Below, piece after piece: positions 35,537 to 46,650 of a stretch of 64,000 nt of DNA. Source of the stretch: Isoetes taiwanensis (Eukaryota; Streptophyta; Lycopodiopsida; Isoetales; Isoetaceae); contig JAJEKV010000006.1 in the NCBI GenBank assembly GCA_021234155.1, positions 1,798,001 through 1,862,000 of the forward strand, read 5' to 3'. The notes under the pieces are model-generated. The model was not told the origin of the DNA, did no database searches, and saw nothing but the letters and a program-made list of their open reading frames with translations. Made by a program: the position numbers and the translations under genes. Position 1 is the stretch's first letter, and every line of letters starts with the position of its first letter.

Positions 35537-36331
35537 CTATGCAAAGGAATGAATCTGAAGGTAAATATGCCAGATCAGTACTTTCTTCTCTTGATCAAGA
35601 GAAGAACGATTGTAAGCCATAACAATTTTATTTTGCGCCCACTGAAGAACAATCTCATCTGCAGTATCTACGCCCTTAAAGATAAACAACCTCCTTCTCT
35701 TCCAGATTGACCATAAAAGCCAGCCACATACGAGATGAAAAGCTCGTTTCCGGAGTTTGGGCCAAGCATCAGGATAGATAGCAAGCAAAATTTGCTGGCT
35801 AGATCGAGACGTGCCAAATAGGGTCAACAACCAGGACCATGCCTGCCGAAGCCGCCCACACAAGAGAAAACAATGCTCAATACTCTCAACCCTTTGCAGG
35901 CATAAAGGACAGAGCTCTAAAATCCGATTATCCATTTTATGGACCAACCTGTTGATTCTGAGGCATCTATGGATCACTTGCCACCACAAAGCTACTACTT
36001 TGGGATGAAGCAGCTTATCCCATACCCATATCCAAACACTTTTCCATTGTGGCCGAGGGACCTGAAGATGCCACCAATTAGATGGAGGCAGGATTTCAGA
36101 ATGCAAAAGCAATTTATACACAGAAGATACAAACTGCCCTGGCTGGATATCCTGATGGCAACCCGATACGACTACCTCAATCTGTGGACCAGAATCCTGT
36201 GGCAACAATGCAGCAATATGATTCCAGATTACTCGTCGTTGTGTCTTTGGATGAAAACCACACTTAGAGGCACATTCTCTGGAGTGTCCTGCAAAGGAAT
36301 CTACCAGCATGGAGTGGACAACTAAAGACAT
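35537..36331 (-). pseudogene. L1 ORF2 C-terminus, zf-RVT domain
   Basis: A 264-codon frame with the plant L1 zinc-binding RT region: VWIWVWDKLLHPKVVALWWQ, VIHRCLRINRLVH, LCPLCLQRVESIEHCFLLC (Cys-x2-Cys...His-x3-4-Cys) and LVCGWLLWSIWKRRR. It is homologous to 57538-58248 on the plus strand. It is separated from the preceding ORF2 part (36322-36783) by a frameshift. Confidence 0.88.
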
Positions 36332-36783
36332 GCCTCAGGATTAATATGGAAAAGAGACCTGACAGTGTCCCAAGCAGCAAGCAACCCCTTTAGAAAGGGA
36401 GAAGCATTAGGATACGGATGCATATGATAAAGCAAAGCCCAAGGAAGGAGGGGCTTAATGGTGGCCTTATGAAATGGGAGACAATGCTGAATCGACTGCA
36501 CCAACAACCGCAGGCCAGGAGAATCATCCTTACCAATGAAAATCCTCCAAATAAACTTTGATATCATGACCTTGCTTTGGAGGTGAAAATCCAACATACC
36601 AAGACCACCAGCTGCCTTAGGTCTAATGCATTCCGCCCAAGCTACCTTGACCACCGCTCCTAACTCATTTCCACCCCAAATAAAATTTCTGACGATACGC
36701 ACAATCTCCTCCATCTTACACTGCGGAGCTAATAGAGCAGACGCCATGTAGACATGAGTATTACTAAGAACACATTTAGCCAC
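36322..36783 (-). pseudogene. L1 ORF2 part between RT and zf-RVT
   Basis: Contains NFIWGGNELGAVVKVAWAE, CIRPKAAGGLGMLDF and LPWALLYHMHPYPNASPF, the usual region after RT in plant L1 ORF2. It starts at the truncated 5' end of this copy. Confidence 0.85.
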
Positions 36784-37016
36784 AGTTATTTTGTGTATGA
36801 TTGCTAGGTGCTAACATATATGTACGCTTATGTTGTATAGGTCTCCCGTAGAGGACATGGGACGAATGACACCTCCGTGATCCTCACCCGGACACTTGGC
36901 CATCCCAAGTGGTCCAAGTTAGACGGAGGGCCTTTCCATGGTGATGTAGTTGCCACGGGAGGGGAATTCCCCATATTTGTACGATGGGGAGTCATATAGA
37001 TTCTAGAAGTGCCACA

Positions 37017-37686
37017 CAGATCCGAGAAACCAATATAGATATAGTAATTGCAAAGTATGTCACACCTTGCAATTTTCTTTTCAGCGAGACATTCAAGTTA
37101 ACTTCAAACATCTTAGATTTGATTATATATTCTTAGCTTCTGATTCATGCACGTATAGGTTAGAACACTCCATTTGGGTTTCTTAAATGCTCATTTGACA
37201 TGGTTATTTCCAGTATAGTAGTGATCATATTATGACCTATTAGAAGCACCGGTTGAAATTTGCAAGCACCTCTTACTACATGTCAGAATTCGAGATGCTC
37301 ATTATATTACTAGAGAGGAGAATTGGAAGTTATTAGATATCCTTCTTCTATTAAACATATCTTCTGGCTGGGTCATTACATCACATCTCAATGCCTGTGC
37401 ATGTTCACCATTACTACATGTATATGAATTAGTAAATAGTATAAATATGGCTGACCAAACCATATTGCCGACGTGATTTTATATTTGTGCTAAATGAAAA
37501 TCATCTTAGACACTTAGATCATTGGTCCTGATTATTGAGACAAACAAGGTGCTTATGATGAGCAATAGTTCTCCTCCGTGTTAGCAAGCAAATCAATACA
37601 AAACATGCAATAATGCCCTCCTCCCACGTTCACACATTCCATCCTTCTTAGCATCATGTCAAATACAAAAATCGACACAATCTTAA
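37017..37686. other. Short gap before the gypsy element
   Basis: No gene seen. It may be part of the Helitron whose 3' end lies at 44376, on the other side of the gypsy insertion. Confidence 0.35.
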
Positions 37687-38597
37687 TGTTACAGGTGCTC
37701 CCAAGGGCATAGCCGGAATCGGGCCCTTGACGGACGTCCATGAGCACGGGGATACTGTTGGTCGCGATTGCCGGGCAGTTGTGATTTAATAGGCCATGTT
37801 GACTGTAACCAGTCTATGGTGACAGAATGCGGGATAAATGGTAATAATTGCGAGCAGCGGGTAATGGTTCGCTAGGGGGGCACTAATATTACTAAGCATT
37901 AGTGCGGGAGGAGCTTGTAGAGTCCGTAGACGTGGAAGATCCATGTTAATATGGCTAGCTAAGTTATAAGGGTAGTACTAAGGGTTAAAACATTAGTATG
38001 AGGAAATAATTAGTTAGCTATGTTAAATGGGTAATGTTTAATGGACACGTGGCAGCAAATGGTTCGGCGGGGCAAAACCTGTTATAAACCAGATTTGAAT
38101 AGATCGTATCAGGGATCCGGCTATCAGATCTGTTAGTTGAGCTGTAGAGAACGGATTTGGATCGGATCAAAGGCTAGGCTGGCCGGTTTTGACCACAGGG
38201 GACTGCCAGTGAACTCCAAAGTTGGGATTATAAAGCCTAGAGAAGGAACTGGATGGGTTGCGGAAGATTGGGTCTGAGAAGGAAGGAGCGATTCTGCAAG
38301 CTGGTGGTGTCTTCTTGGATCAAGAACTGGACCATAGGGTCGGACTAGCAGCCCGAGCATGTGATTGTGCCCCAAGGCAGATTGATACTGCCAAGGGTCG
38401 GATTGAGCTTGGCCAGCCGGTTAATATTCACCCAGGAAGGATTCTCTAGAAGGATCCGGTCTGTTGTGAGTAGTTTCACATAGCAGCAAGCCATCGTGGT
38501 CAGTGAGGGGGATCTGGGATCCAAGGTGTGGGCGGAAATTGATCGGCGTAGTATACGTGGACAAGGGTTTCTCTTGGAAAAAATAGTTGGCGTAACA
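37687..38597 (+). repeat. Gypsy 5' LTR
   Basis: 911 bp, starts TGTTACAGG and ends GGCGTAACA. Paired with 43392-44299. Confidence 0.95.
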
Positions 38598-38598
38598 G

Positions 38599-38610
38599 TG
38601 GTATCAGAGC
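38599..38610 (+). other. Gypsy primer-binding site
   Basis: TGGTATCAGAGC one base after the LTR; complementary to initiator tRNA-Met. Confidence 0.93.
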
Positions 38611-38613
38611 TCA

Positions 38614-39906
38614 ATGACTGAACATGTGCCAGATATGCCAGCAGGACCTGTTGACGGATTGCCTGAAGTGCATTCGCCTGAAGAGGGCATAATACCCGCC
38701 CTCGAGGACATTCATTTAGACAATGAATTGCCCGAGTTCGAGCTGGATGAGGAAGCACCCCCAGAAGCTGCTTCTGAAGCAGCTATTCCTGTAGGTGCTG
38801 GTCATGTAATTGCTGCAAGTGCATCTAATACTGATAATGTAAATGCCGGGAATGCTTCGGGAGCAAGTACTAAGCGGGATCCGGTAGGTGAGAACTTATC
38901 CGACGAGAGTGTAGGTCATGTCAACCGCCTAACTGGGGAATTGAGCGAGACAATGGTTGAACAAGCCAAGTTCCAAAACACCCTAGGGTTGATACAAGAA
39001 AATCTGCAGAAGTGGGCTGCTGAAGGGAAGGCCCAGGAACTTCGTTTAAGTAATGTAGTAGAAAAGTTTCTACAGGTAGCTGGGGCAGTTCCTATTGCCC
39101 CAGGGGCAAACCATGATGTTCCTCACGAGGTTGCACGACCGGGACCTAGTGCACCATCAGGAGTAAACACGGGGTTGGCCGAAGAACCAGTAGCTCAGGG
39201 TATCATGGAAGGTGTCGCTCAGCCAGAAGAACCGGATTTCTATGGCAAGGATGTTATGCCTGAGCAGGCTATGCGATGGTTCAATCAAATGAAGCTGTAT
39301 TTTGCAGCTACGAAGAAAGGTGAAAATGGCCGACTAATCTATGCCACCTTGAAGTTGAAGGGACCGGCAGCTGCATGGTGGGACATCCACACCGAGAATG
39401 GTCAGAAGTTGCGTACTTGGAGGGAATTTTGTCACTTATTCTGACAGGAGTATGCACCTCATTATGACCGGCGACATGCGCTCATACAGCTGAAGGAGCT
39501 CACTTAGACAGGGTCTCTATGGGATTATGTGACAGAGCTGAGGGCGCTCTTTTCGCGGCTACCCGAGATTACTGCAGGAATGCACGTGGATCATTTTATT
39601 AATGGTCTACGGGATGCTAGCATTTACACGCATTTGCTGCAGGCTGAACCTGCTGACTTTGAGCTGGCTGTTGAGATTGCCAGGAAACTGGTGGGTAGGG
39701 AAGAGTCCAAGAAGGCTCAGAACTTTGCTAATTGGAAGGCAAAAAGGGCCGGGGGAACTTCCCAGGGATCTGCTCCCTCTAAGAAGTAGAAGAATGATTC
39801 AAAGGATAAGGCCGCCGGGGGCAAGGCCAAGGAAGGTGACGCCAAAACGAATAAGCCTAAGGGGTGTTATCGTTGTGGGGTGGTCGGACATTTTGCCCGA
39901 GAATGT
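38614..39906 (+). pseudogene. Gypsy gag with zinc knuckle
   Basis: One frame from ATG 38614, with stops at 39442 (TGA), 39506 (TAG) and 39787 (TAG). The N-terminal part is acidic and Ala-rich. The retrotransposon-gag core includes RWFNQMKLYF, LKLKGPAAAWWD, SLWDYVTELRALF and LLQAEPADFELAVEIARKLV. The nucleocapsid zinc knuckle CYRCGVVGHFARECTK (Cys-x2-Cys-x4-His-x4-Cys) is at 39865-39906. The stops look like CGA-to-TGA and CAG-to-TAG changes. Protease follows in the same frame. Confidence 0.9.
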
Positions 39907-40725
39907 ACAAAGCCCCGCAAGAAAGTTTTGGCCAGCACTGCAAAGATAAATGATAAGCCAGAGGTAAAGGCGTTATCAGTTATCGCTCGAGAAGAGATGG
40001 TAAGCCCTACTTCATGCTCTTATGCGGATAAAGTTATAAGATTGTTAGATAGAATCAATGGTAGAAATGTGGTTGTTTTGGTTGATTCTGGAAGCACTCA
40101 TAACTTTATTTCTGCAGATCTAGCACATGATCTAGGGCTGGAATTGAACGAGGTGGCTCCGTATGTGATTGAGTCTGAGGCTAGACCACATACTCAATGT
40201 CACAGTGAGCAAGCACGGGGTGTTTGCCTGGAGTTGTTGGACAAGGAATCCCGGGTTGTAAGATCTATGTCCATAGATCTAGACATCGCTCAGTTAAAGC
40301 GATATGATGTCATTCTAGGCATGAAATGGTTACAGCATGTTGAGCCACAAATTCTCTGGCCAACACACACCTTGGTTTTCAATTTACCATCAAGTGAAGT
40401 AGTTAGGTTTCAAGGTTTACTACATGTAGAGCCTAGTAAGCTCATGTCAGCCACTCAGGCTAAAAAAAATTTCAAAGTTAATACAAATGTTTTTTCTTTG
40501 ATGTACTTGAGAAAACATGATTTGATTATCAAATCGTGTAACTTGTTGGTGGTTAACACCGGAGTAAACTCTGAGCTAGACCAAAGATTAAAAGATCTTT
40601 TCCATACCTTCAGGGATATCTTTCCGGAAGAGTTACCTGAAGGACCACCACCCTCGCGGGGTGTCGAGCACGAAATTGAGCTTGAACCTGGGTCAAGCCC
40701 ATGGCACGTGCTCCCTACCGATTAA
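39907..40725 (+). pseudogene. Gypsy aspartic protease
   Basis: Same frame as gag. The active site VLVDSGSTHNFISADLA lies near 40075-40125 (Asp-Ser-Gly at 40084-40092), then YDVILGMKWLQHVEP, the usual second conserved block. A frameshift near 40700 interrupts the transition to RT. Confidence 0.88.
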
Positions 40726-41440
40726 GTCCTCTAGAACTTGAAGAGGTTAAAAAGCAAGTGAAAGAATTGTTAAGCAAAGGTTTTGTACGACCAAGTAGAT
40801 CACCTTTTGCGAGTCCCGTGTTGCTCGTTAAAAAAAAAAGACGGTACTATGCGGATGTGCATCGATTACCGGGCACTTAACAAAGCAACTCTAAAGGATC
40901 GATATCTTGGGGGTGCCAACTGGTTCAGCAAGATAGACCTCTGAAGTGGATATCATCAGATTAAGATTCGGGAAAGGGACGAACCTAAAACTGCATTCAG
41001 GACTCATCAAGGACATTATGAGTTTCTGGTTATGCCGTTTGGGCTTACAAATGCTCCTGCAATGTTTATGCGGTTAATGAATTAAGTATTCTCTGAGCAT
41101 TTGGACAAGTTTGTAGAGGTCTTTTTAGATGATATTCTCATCTACTCGCAAACTGTTGAAGAGCATTTCGCTCATTTGGAACATGTTCTTCGAATTTTGC
41201 GGGAAGACAAACTCTATGCAAAGATTTCCAAATGTGATTTTTTTAAGCAGCGAGTGGCCTATTTGGGACATATCCTGTCTGGTGACGGTGTATCTCTAGA
41301 TCCCGCCAAGGTACAAGTGGTACAACAATGGCTCCCACCAGAAAATGTTTCGAAGTTACGAAGTTTTCTGGGGTTAGCCACGTACTACCGCAATTCGTAC
41401 CTAAATTCTCTAAAGTTGTTGCTCCTCTCACTGATCTTTT
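40700..41440 (+). pseudogene. Gypsy reverse transcriptase
   Basis: Blocks across two frames: [92 protein letters not shown] and VEVFLDDILIYS (catalytic xDD), followed by LEHVLRILREDKLYAKISKC. Frameshifts lie near 40715 and in a 10-A run near 40835. In-frame stops sit before GYHQI (TGA, 40942) and after RLMN (TAA). Confidence 0.9.
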
Positions 41441-41920
41441 GAAAAAAGATCACGAATTTGTGTGGGAGAGAGAGCAGCAAGAAGCGTTTCGGCGCATTAA
41501 GGACTTGCTAGTAAACAGTCCTATGTTAAAAGTGCGGATTTGAATCAAGCATTTGAGGTCTATACTGACGCTTGCGGGCAAGCGTTAGGGTAGTATTGAT
41601 GCAGCAGGGTCACGTAGTGGCTTATGAAAGTCGGAAACTAAGTCCTGCGGAAAGGAACTACGCAACCTATGAGCAAGAATTGCTAGCCATTGTGCATGCG
41701 TTAAAGACGTGGAGGCACTACTTGTGTAATGGGACGAGTCAAGAGCCGCGCAAGTTTATCGTCTATACCGACCATAAACCATTGAGGTTCTTGCAAAGTC
41801 AAGCTGAGATTAGCCCGAGACAGGCTAGGTGGCTAGACTTCCTCCATGAGTTCCATTTCTCCATTGAGCATACACCTAGCAAAAATAATCCAGTTGCCGA
41901 TGCGTTATCAAGGGTTAGGC
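41441..41920 (+). pseudogene. Gypsy RNase H
   Basis: VYTDACGQAL, YEQELLAIVHALKTWRHYL, VYTDHKPLRFL and PVADALSR supply the D-E-D-D catalytic pattern. The linker FVWEREQQEAFRRIKDLL precedes it. A frameshift near 41540 separates this from RT. Confidence 0.87.
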
Positions 41921-42089
41921 ATATAAATACCTTAACAACTTTGGCAAGTGATCTTATACAAAGGATCAAGGATACATATCCCGAGGATCAGCAAGATCCG
42001 GCGATGGTCAAGCTCGGGGAGTTGTGGACTAAGCAAGAGGGGTTGCTTTTCTATAAGGGAAGGATTTATGTTCCTTCAAGTGGGGACCT

Positions 42090-42720
42090 TAGGGAGTCAA
42101 TTCTACGTGAACACCATGACACTCCACAAGCTGGGCATGGAGGTGAATGGAAGATGTATGAATTGGTAAAGAGGTTCTACTACTGGCCAGAGTTGCAAGA
42201 TCAAGTCAAGAACTTGGTAAATCACTGCTTGATGTGTCAAGCGGTAAAGGCAGATCATGGGAAAACTCCGGGATTGTTACAGCCCCTCCCTATACCAAAT
42301 GAGCGCTGGGAAAGCGTGAGTATGGACTTTATAGTCGCATTACCTAGAACTGCTAGGCAACATACTCAAATTTTGGTGGTAGTGGATCGACTAACCAAAT
42401 ATGCTAAGTTTATAGCATTAAAAGGGGAGGCCACAGGACATGACGTATATGCAACATATATTCCCAACCTTCGGACTTCTCTGTCCATTGTAAGTGATCG
42501 AGACACTAAGTTCACGGGTTACTTCTGGAGAGATCTCATGAAAGGATTGAGGATCTGATTATATATGAGTAGTGGAAATCATCCACACACAGACGGGCAA
42601 ACTGAGCGCATAAACATGATCCTAGAGGTATGTTGCGAAGTTTTGTCCACGAGAAGCAGTCTAGGTGGAAAGATTATTTACCCTATCTAGAGTTCGCTTA
42701 TAATAATAATAGCCATCACA
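42090..42720 (+). pseudogene. Gypsy integrase
   Basis: The HHCC zinc-binding part is HHDTPQAGHGG...HCLMCQ (42110-42240). Catalytic core residues are in MDFIVALP (first Asp), VSDRDTKF (second Asp) and, after a TGA at 42556, TDGQTERIN with the third acidic residue following. Later stops, for example TGA near 42760 (expected CGA), break the C-terminal part. Confidence 0.87.
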
Positions 42721-42818
42721 CGGGAATTCGGATGACTCCTTTTGTGGCTATGATGGGCTGAAACCCAAGGGCTTATTCAGGTATACATAAGTACCTCTGG
42801 ACTGAAGTTGCAGTACAC

Positions 42819-43351
42819 ATGCTCCATGATATGGATGCAATCCTGTGGCAATGCAAGCAAGCTTTGCGAAAAGCTCAAGATAGGGCACGAACGTCCGCTA
42901 ACCAGCATAGACGTGATATCTCTTATGCGGAAGGTGATTATGCCTTCCTACGGGTTGTTTATCCTTCAGCGCTAAGAATGAATACTTTACGGCCTTTAAC
43001 TAGGGGTCGTGTGCCCAAACTTACTCCGCGGTATGATGGACCTTTTAGGATTACTAAAAAGATCGGGGAAACAGTATATGAGTTGAACTTACCACAGGAA
43101 GTAGGGATCCATCCTGTGTTTCATGTAAGTCAGCTAAGAAGGGCTATACTGGATACCGCTAATATGGTTAGTCCGCAAAGTATACCGATCGTCTTAAACT
43201 CCTCTGAACGCCAGAACATCTTTTGGATAAAAGAGTTCGGCAGCTGCGCAATAGAGATGTCATGGAACATCTGGTTCAGTGGCAAGACCAGTCTCCTGAG
43301 GATGCCACCTGGGAGACGGAGGAATTTGTGCAGCAGTTCCCTCATCTAAAG
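42819..43351 (+). pseudogene. Gypsy integrase C-terminus and chromodomain-like tail
   Basis: LTPRYDGPFRITKKIGETVYEL and HPVFHVSQLRRAI are the usual integrase C-terminal blocks. In a shifted frame, VRQLRNRDVMEHLVQWQ followed by DATWETEEFVQQFP has the spacing and Trp residues of an element chromodomain. Chromovirus chromodomains recognise histone marks and direct insertion. Confidence 0.8.
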
Positions 43352-43374
43352 GATCAACCTTGAGGGCAAGGTCC

Positions 43375-43391
43375 AAAAGGAGGGGGAGGAA
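43375..43391 (+). other. Gypsy polypurine tract
   Basis: AAAAGGAGGGGGAGGAA immediately before the 3' LTR; the usual primer for plus-strand synthesis. Confidence 0.92.
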
Positions 43392-44299
43392 TGTTACAGG
43401 TGGTCCCAAGGGCATAGCTGGAATCGGGCCCTTGACGGACGTCCATGAGCACGGTGGTACTGTTGGTCGCGATTGCCGAGCAGTTGTGATTTAATAGGCC
43501 ATGTTGACTGTAACCAGTCTATGGTGACGGAATGCGGGATAAGTGGTAATAATTGCTAGCAGCGGGTAATGGTTCGCTAGGGGACACTAATATTACTAAG
43601 TATTAGTGCGGGAGGAGCTTGCAGGGTCCGTAGACGTGGAAGATCCATGTTAATATGGCTAGCTAAGTTGTAATGGTAGTACTAAGGGTTAAAACATTAG
43701 TATGAAGAAATAATTAGTTAGCTATGTTAAATGGGTAATGTTTAATGGACACGTGGCAGCAAATGGTTCGGTGGGGCAAAACCTGTTATAAAACAGATTT
43801 GAATAGATCGTAGGGATCCGGCTGCCAGATCTATTAGTTGAGCTGTAGAGAACGGATTTGGATCAGGTCAGAGGCTAGGCTGGCCAGTTTTGACCATAGG
43901 GGACTGCCAGTGAACTCCAGAGTTGGGATTATAAAGTCTGGAGAAGGAATTGGATGGGTTACGGAAGATTGGGTCTGAGAAGGAAGGAGCGATTCTGCAA
44001 GCTGGTGGTGTCTTCTTGGATCAAGAACTGGACCATAGGGTCGGACTAGCAGCCCGAGGCTGTGATTGTGGCCCCAAGGCAGATTGATACTGCCAAGGGT
44101 TGGATTGAGCTTGGCCAGCCGGTTAATATTCACCCAGGGAGGATTCTCTGGAAGGATCCAGTCTGTTGTGAGTAGTTTCACATAGCAGCAAGCCATCGTG
44201 GTCAGTGAGGAGGATCTGGGATCCAAGGTGTGGGCGGAAACTGATCGGCGTAGTACACGCGGGCAAGGGTTTCTCTTGGGAAAAATAGTTGCCGTAACA
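43392..44299 (+). repeat. Gypsy 3' LTR
   Basis: 908 bp, partner of 37687-38597; it differs by roughly 50 positions, mostly transitions, plus a few small indels. Confidence 0.95.
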
Positions 44300-44376
44300 C
44301 TTTATTATAGCCAACAATCAAACAACCACCCTTTTAAATTGTAGTAAAGCCCGGCAATGCCGGGCACCATAACTAG
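44300..44376 (+). mobile_element. Helitron 3' end
   Basis: GCCCGGCAATGCCGGGC (44349-44365) is a GC-rich hairpin, followed after seven bases by CTAG (44373-44376) and then T. This is the canonical Helitron 3' terminus: hairpin, short spacer, CTRR, insertion before T. The body would lie upstream, interrupted by the gypsy element; the 5' end (TC...) was not found. Confidence 0.6.
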
Positions 44377-44387
44377 TGTGTATTGTT

Positions 44388-44630
44388 ATGTTAAAAGGAT
44401 TAAGATAACGAATTATGATGTGAAGCTATATTTAACGGAATGCGCTATATTAAAAGTTTTAACACAACTGATTATAGCGTGAAGTTATATTTAACGGAAT
44501 CCATTACATTCAAAGTTTCAACATAACAGATTATAGTGTGAAGTTATATTTAATGGAATCAGTTATATTAAAGATTTTAACATAACGGATCACGTGCAAA
44601 GGTAAGTTTCACGGAATCGGTTATGTTACT
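44388..44630. repeat. ~60-bp minisatellite, four degenerate units
   Basis: Units of 59-60 bp share the pattern TTAAAAGTTTTAACATAACG then GTGAAGTTATATTTAACGGAAT. The fourth unit is the most diverged. Confidence 0.8.
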
Positions 44631-44837
44631 AGCTAACATAACCATTGGTATGAACCAAACTTAATTTTTTCAAACTTAAATTTTCCTTAATTAAAAATAA
44701 CTAGCAAATAGTGATTCAAAATTTAACTTAATTAAACCCAATGATATGAACCCTCCCTGGTAGTAATACGCCTGCTGCTCTCTGGTGTGTGGTCACATGT
44801 CCAGTTGGATGCTGCCTAGTGGCGTGACGTTAAAATA

Positions 44838-44940
44838 CTATCTATCTATCTATCTATCTATCTTTGTACTTGGGTCCCATAGGCCAGTTGGTCTCCGTGG
44901 ACGATAAAATCATATTCTATTCTATTCTATTCTATTCCTT
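44838..44940 (+). mobile_element. Short LINE 3' stub between two microsatellites
   Basis: (CTAT)n at 44838-44863 is followed by ~50 bp resembling the LINE 3' end at 22.37 kb (GTCCCATAGGC, CTCCGTGGACGATAAAAT), then a (TATTC)n tail at 44914-44937. This is a very short insertion of the non-L1 LINE family, perhaps into a TATC microsatellite. Confidence 0.6.
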
Positions 44941-46650
44941 TCCCCCCCAAAATAGAATAATAGATATCTTTTTATAAATGTGAGAACTTAAAGTAAAGTA
45001 ATGACTTTTCGAATGATCATTGTTACGTTTTTAACTCTTACAGTGCGATATAGTTGATTTGTAGATGGTGATAGAAGTATTCTAAGGAAAATAAACATCT
45101 GATTTTCTCAAGATAAGGCTATGTTCCCATGGGCCTGACCTGACTGCAAAATAATGAGGTCACGGACGAGGTCCAAAGAAGCCTATTCTCATACAGAAAC
45201 TAATTTTCACTGGGTGCTTGGTCAGTTGCTTGCTCGTTTTTTTACCTAAACGCACAACCGAACCCCTTAGAGATGGTCTTGTATTTTTGGAAAAATCAAA
45301 GTTGCCTTTAAAGGCGGTCTTGCCTCTGCCGCATGGGAACTGCTTGACCTCAATGTGGACCTAAAAGAAATAGAGTTTGGTCGGTTCCATGAGAATGTAG
45401 CCAAAGTACTTGCAAATACCTATTGTTTGAATATAATGATAGGTTAAGGCATCAAGTTTGTTTTCGACTAACTCTCGCTATCATGCACCAAGGGAGATTT
45501 ATTTAGAAGAAGCTTTCCCCACTTTCTCACTTTGACATAACTTTAACCGGTGGAAGCCATTTGTCACATTTTACATGGGGGAAGTCTATTATGTCACGGA
45601 ATAGTGTTTTTTCAATAGAATAGAATAGAATAGAATAGAAGGTTAAAGCCCACTACAAGTCAATAAATGATCTATAAAGGATTCTAGTTTCTTAGGTTTC
45701 TGACAATGCATGATCAGGGTCAACAGAACTTTGCAAAGAGATAATAAACCCAAATGATCTCAAGTATAAGGGAATGTGGATTTACCTTGCATTTCGATAG
45801 GGGAAACCATGCTGACGCCCGAAGCACAGAGGCATGGTTGACCCTATTGGAATGCAGGTTAAACCCACATTCACGTGAAGTGGGAGCAAGGTAGGTTGAA
45901 TTTTGCTTATGTGTCGATCTGCTAATGGTTAGAAGAAGAATGAAAAGCAGAATGTAAAGTAAAACAAAATAGAAAAGCAGAATGTAAGCATAATAGATAT
46001 TCATGAAAAGGATATCTACCACATGGCAATAGCGGATTGGCAGTTGGGGCTGAGCTCAACGGACCTTGTGTTTTTATGTTGCTATAGAAGTCAATGGTAG
46101 AGATACAAGGTGCACTGAGAATGCAGTAAATAATGGGAACCTAGATCAAGTAAGTTTGCACCAGGGTTTCCTTCTTCAACTCAGTTCAGTTTCTAGTTAA
46201 GGTTCGTACAGAATCCAGGATTGCCTGAACATTGGACATTTTTGGTATGTTGGGCCCCTCAGCACACTCTGAGGTATGTGTCCCTTATGGAGACTGACAA
46301 CAATCAGGCGTGAACAAGGTTGTCACCGACTGGGTCTGCCATGTCACGGCCCACCCTCGACAACCCCAAAAGGCTTGAAAAAAAGGGTCCGCCTCTATTC
46401 TATTCTATTCTATCATCAAAAAACATTGGAGGCCAAACTCTACACGTATATCTTATTTGGTGGATAAAAACCATAGTTATTAAATAATGTAGGACACGTA
46501 TATCATATGAGCTGTGGATAAAACCGTATTATCCACCCAAAATTGATTTACTTTTACTAATAATCTCTGGATTATCCATTTTGTTACATCTGTTAATCGT
46601 GATTACGCTATTAATATCATTCTCCATTTTCGTTTATTGTATTTCATTTC
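44941..46650. other. Intergenic, short microsatellites, no gene
   Basis: (GAATA)n at about 45616-45642 and (TATTC)n at about 46397-46413 are the only clear features. They resemble tails of the LINE family. No credible CDS. Confidence 0.5.

Larger units (their letters stand above)
35408..36785 (-). mobile_element. L1-type LINE, 5'-truncated (copy 2), with TSD
   Basis: Inserted on the minus strand within an LTR. The target duplication TTATTTTGTGT is exact at 35397-35407 and 36786-36796, and a poly-T run (poly-A tail on the minus strand) begins at 35409. The 1.38-kb body covers the end of ORF2 and the 3' UTR. This is a clean nested insertion and gives a relative date: younger than the LTR copy. 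Confidence 0.93.
34818..37016 (+). mobile_element. Solo/partial LTR of the H3-element family, interrupted
   Basis: 34818-35396 aligns with 8274-8825 and 36797-37016 with the last ~220 bp of the LTR at 7470-9054. The end AGTGCCACA fits the family terminus. It is clearly more diverged than the 11955-12529 copy and lacks the first ~800 bp. It is split by an L1 insertion at 35408-36785. Confidence 0.85.
37687..44299 (+). mobile_element. Ty3/gypsy LTR retrotransposon, complete but decayed
   Basis: LTRs 37687-38597 and 43392-44299 (911/908 bp, TGTTACAGG...CGTAACA). PBS at 38599, PPT at 43375-43391, flanks CTTAA/CTTTA as a probable 5-bp target duplication with one change. Internal order gag, protease, RT, RNase H, integrase, chromodomain-like tail fits a Ty3/gypsy chromovirus. 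LTRs differ at about 50 of 910 positions (roughly 5-6%, mostly transitions), so it is older than the H3-carrying element. Several stops and frameshifts inactivate it. Confidence 0.95.
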
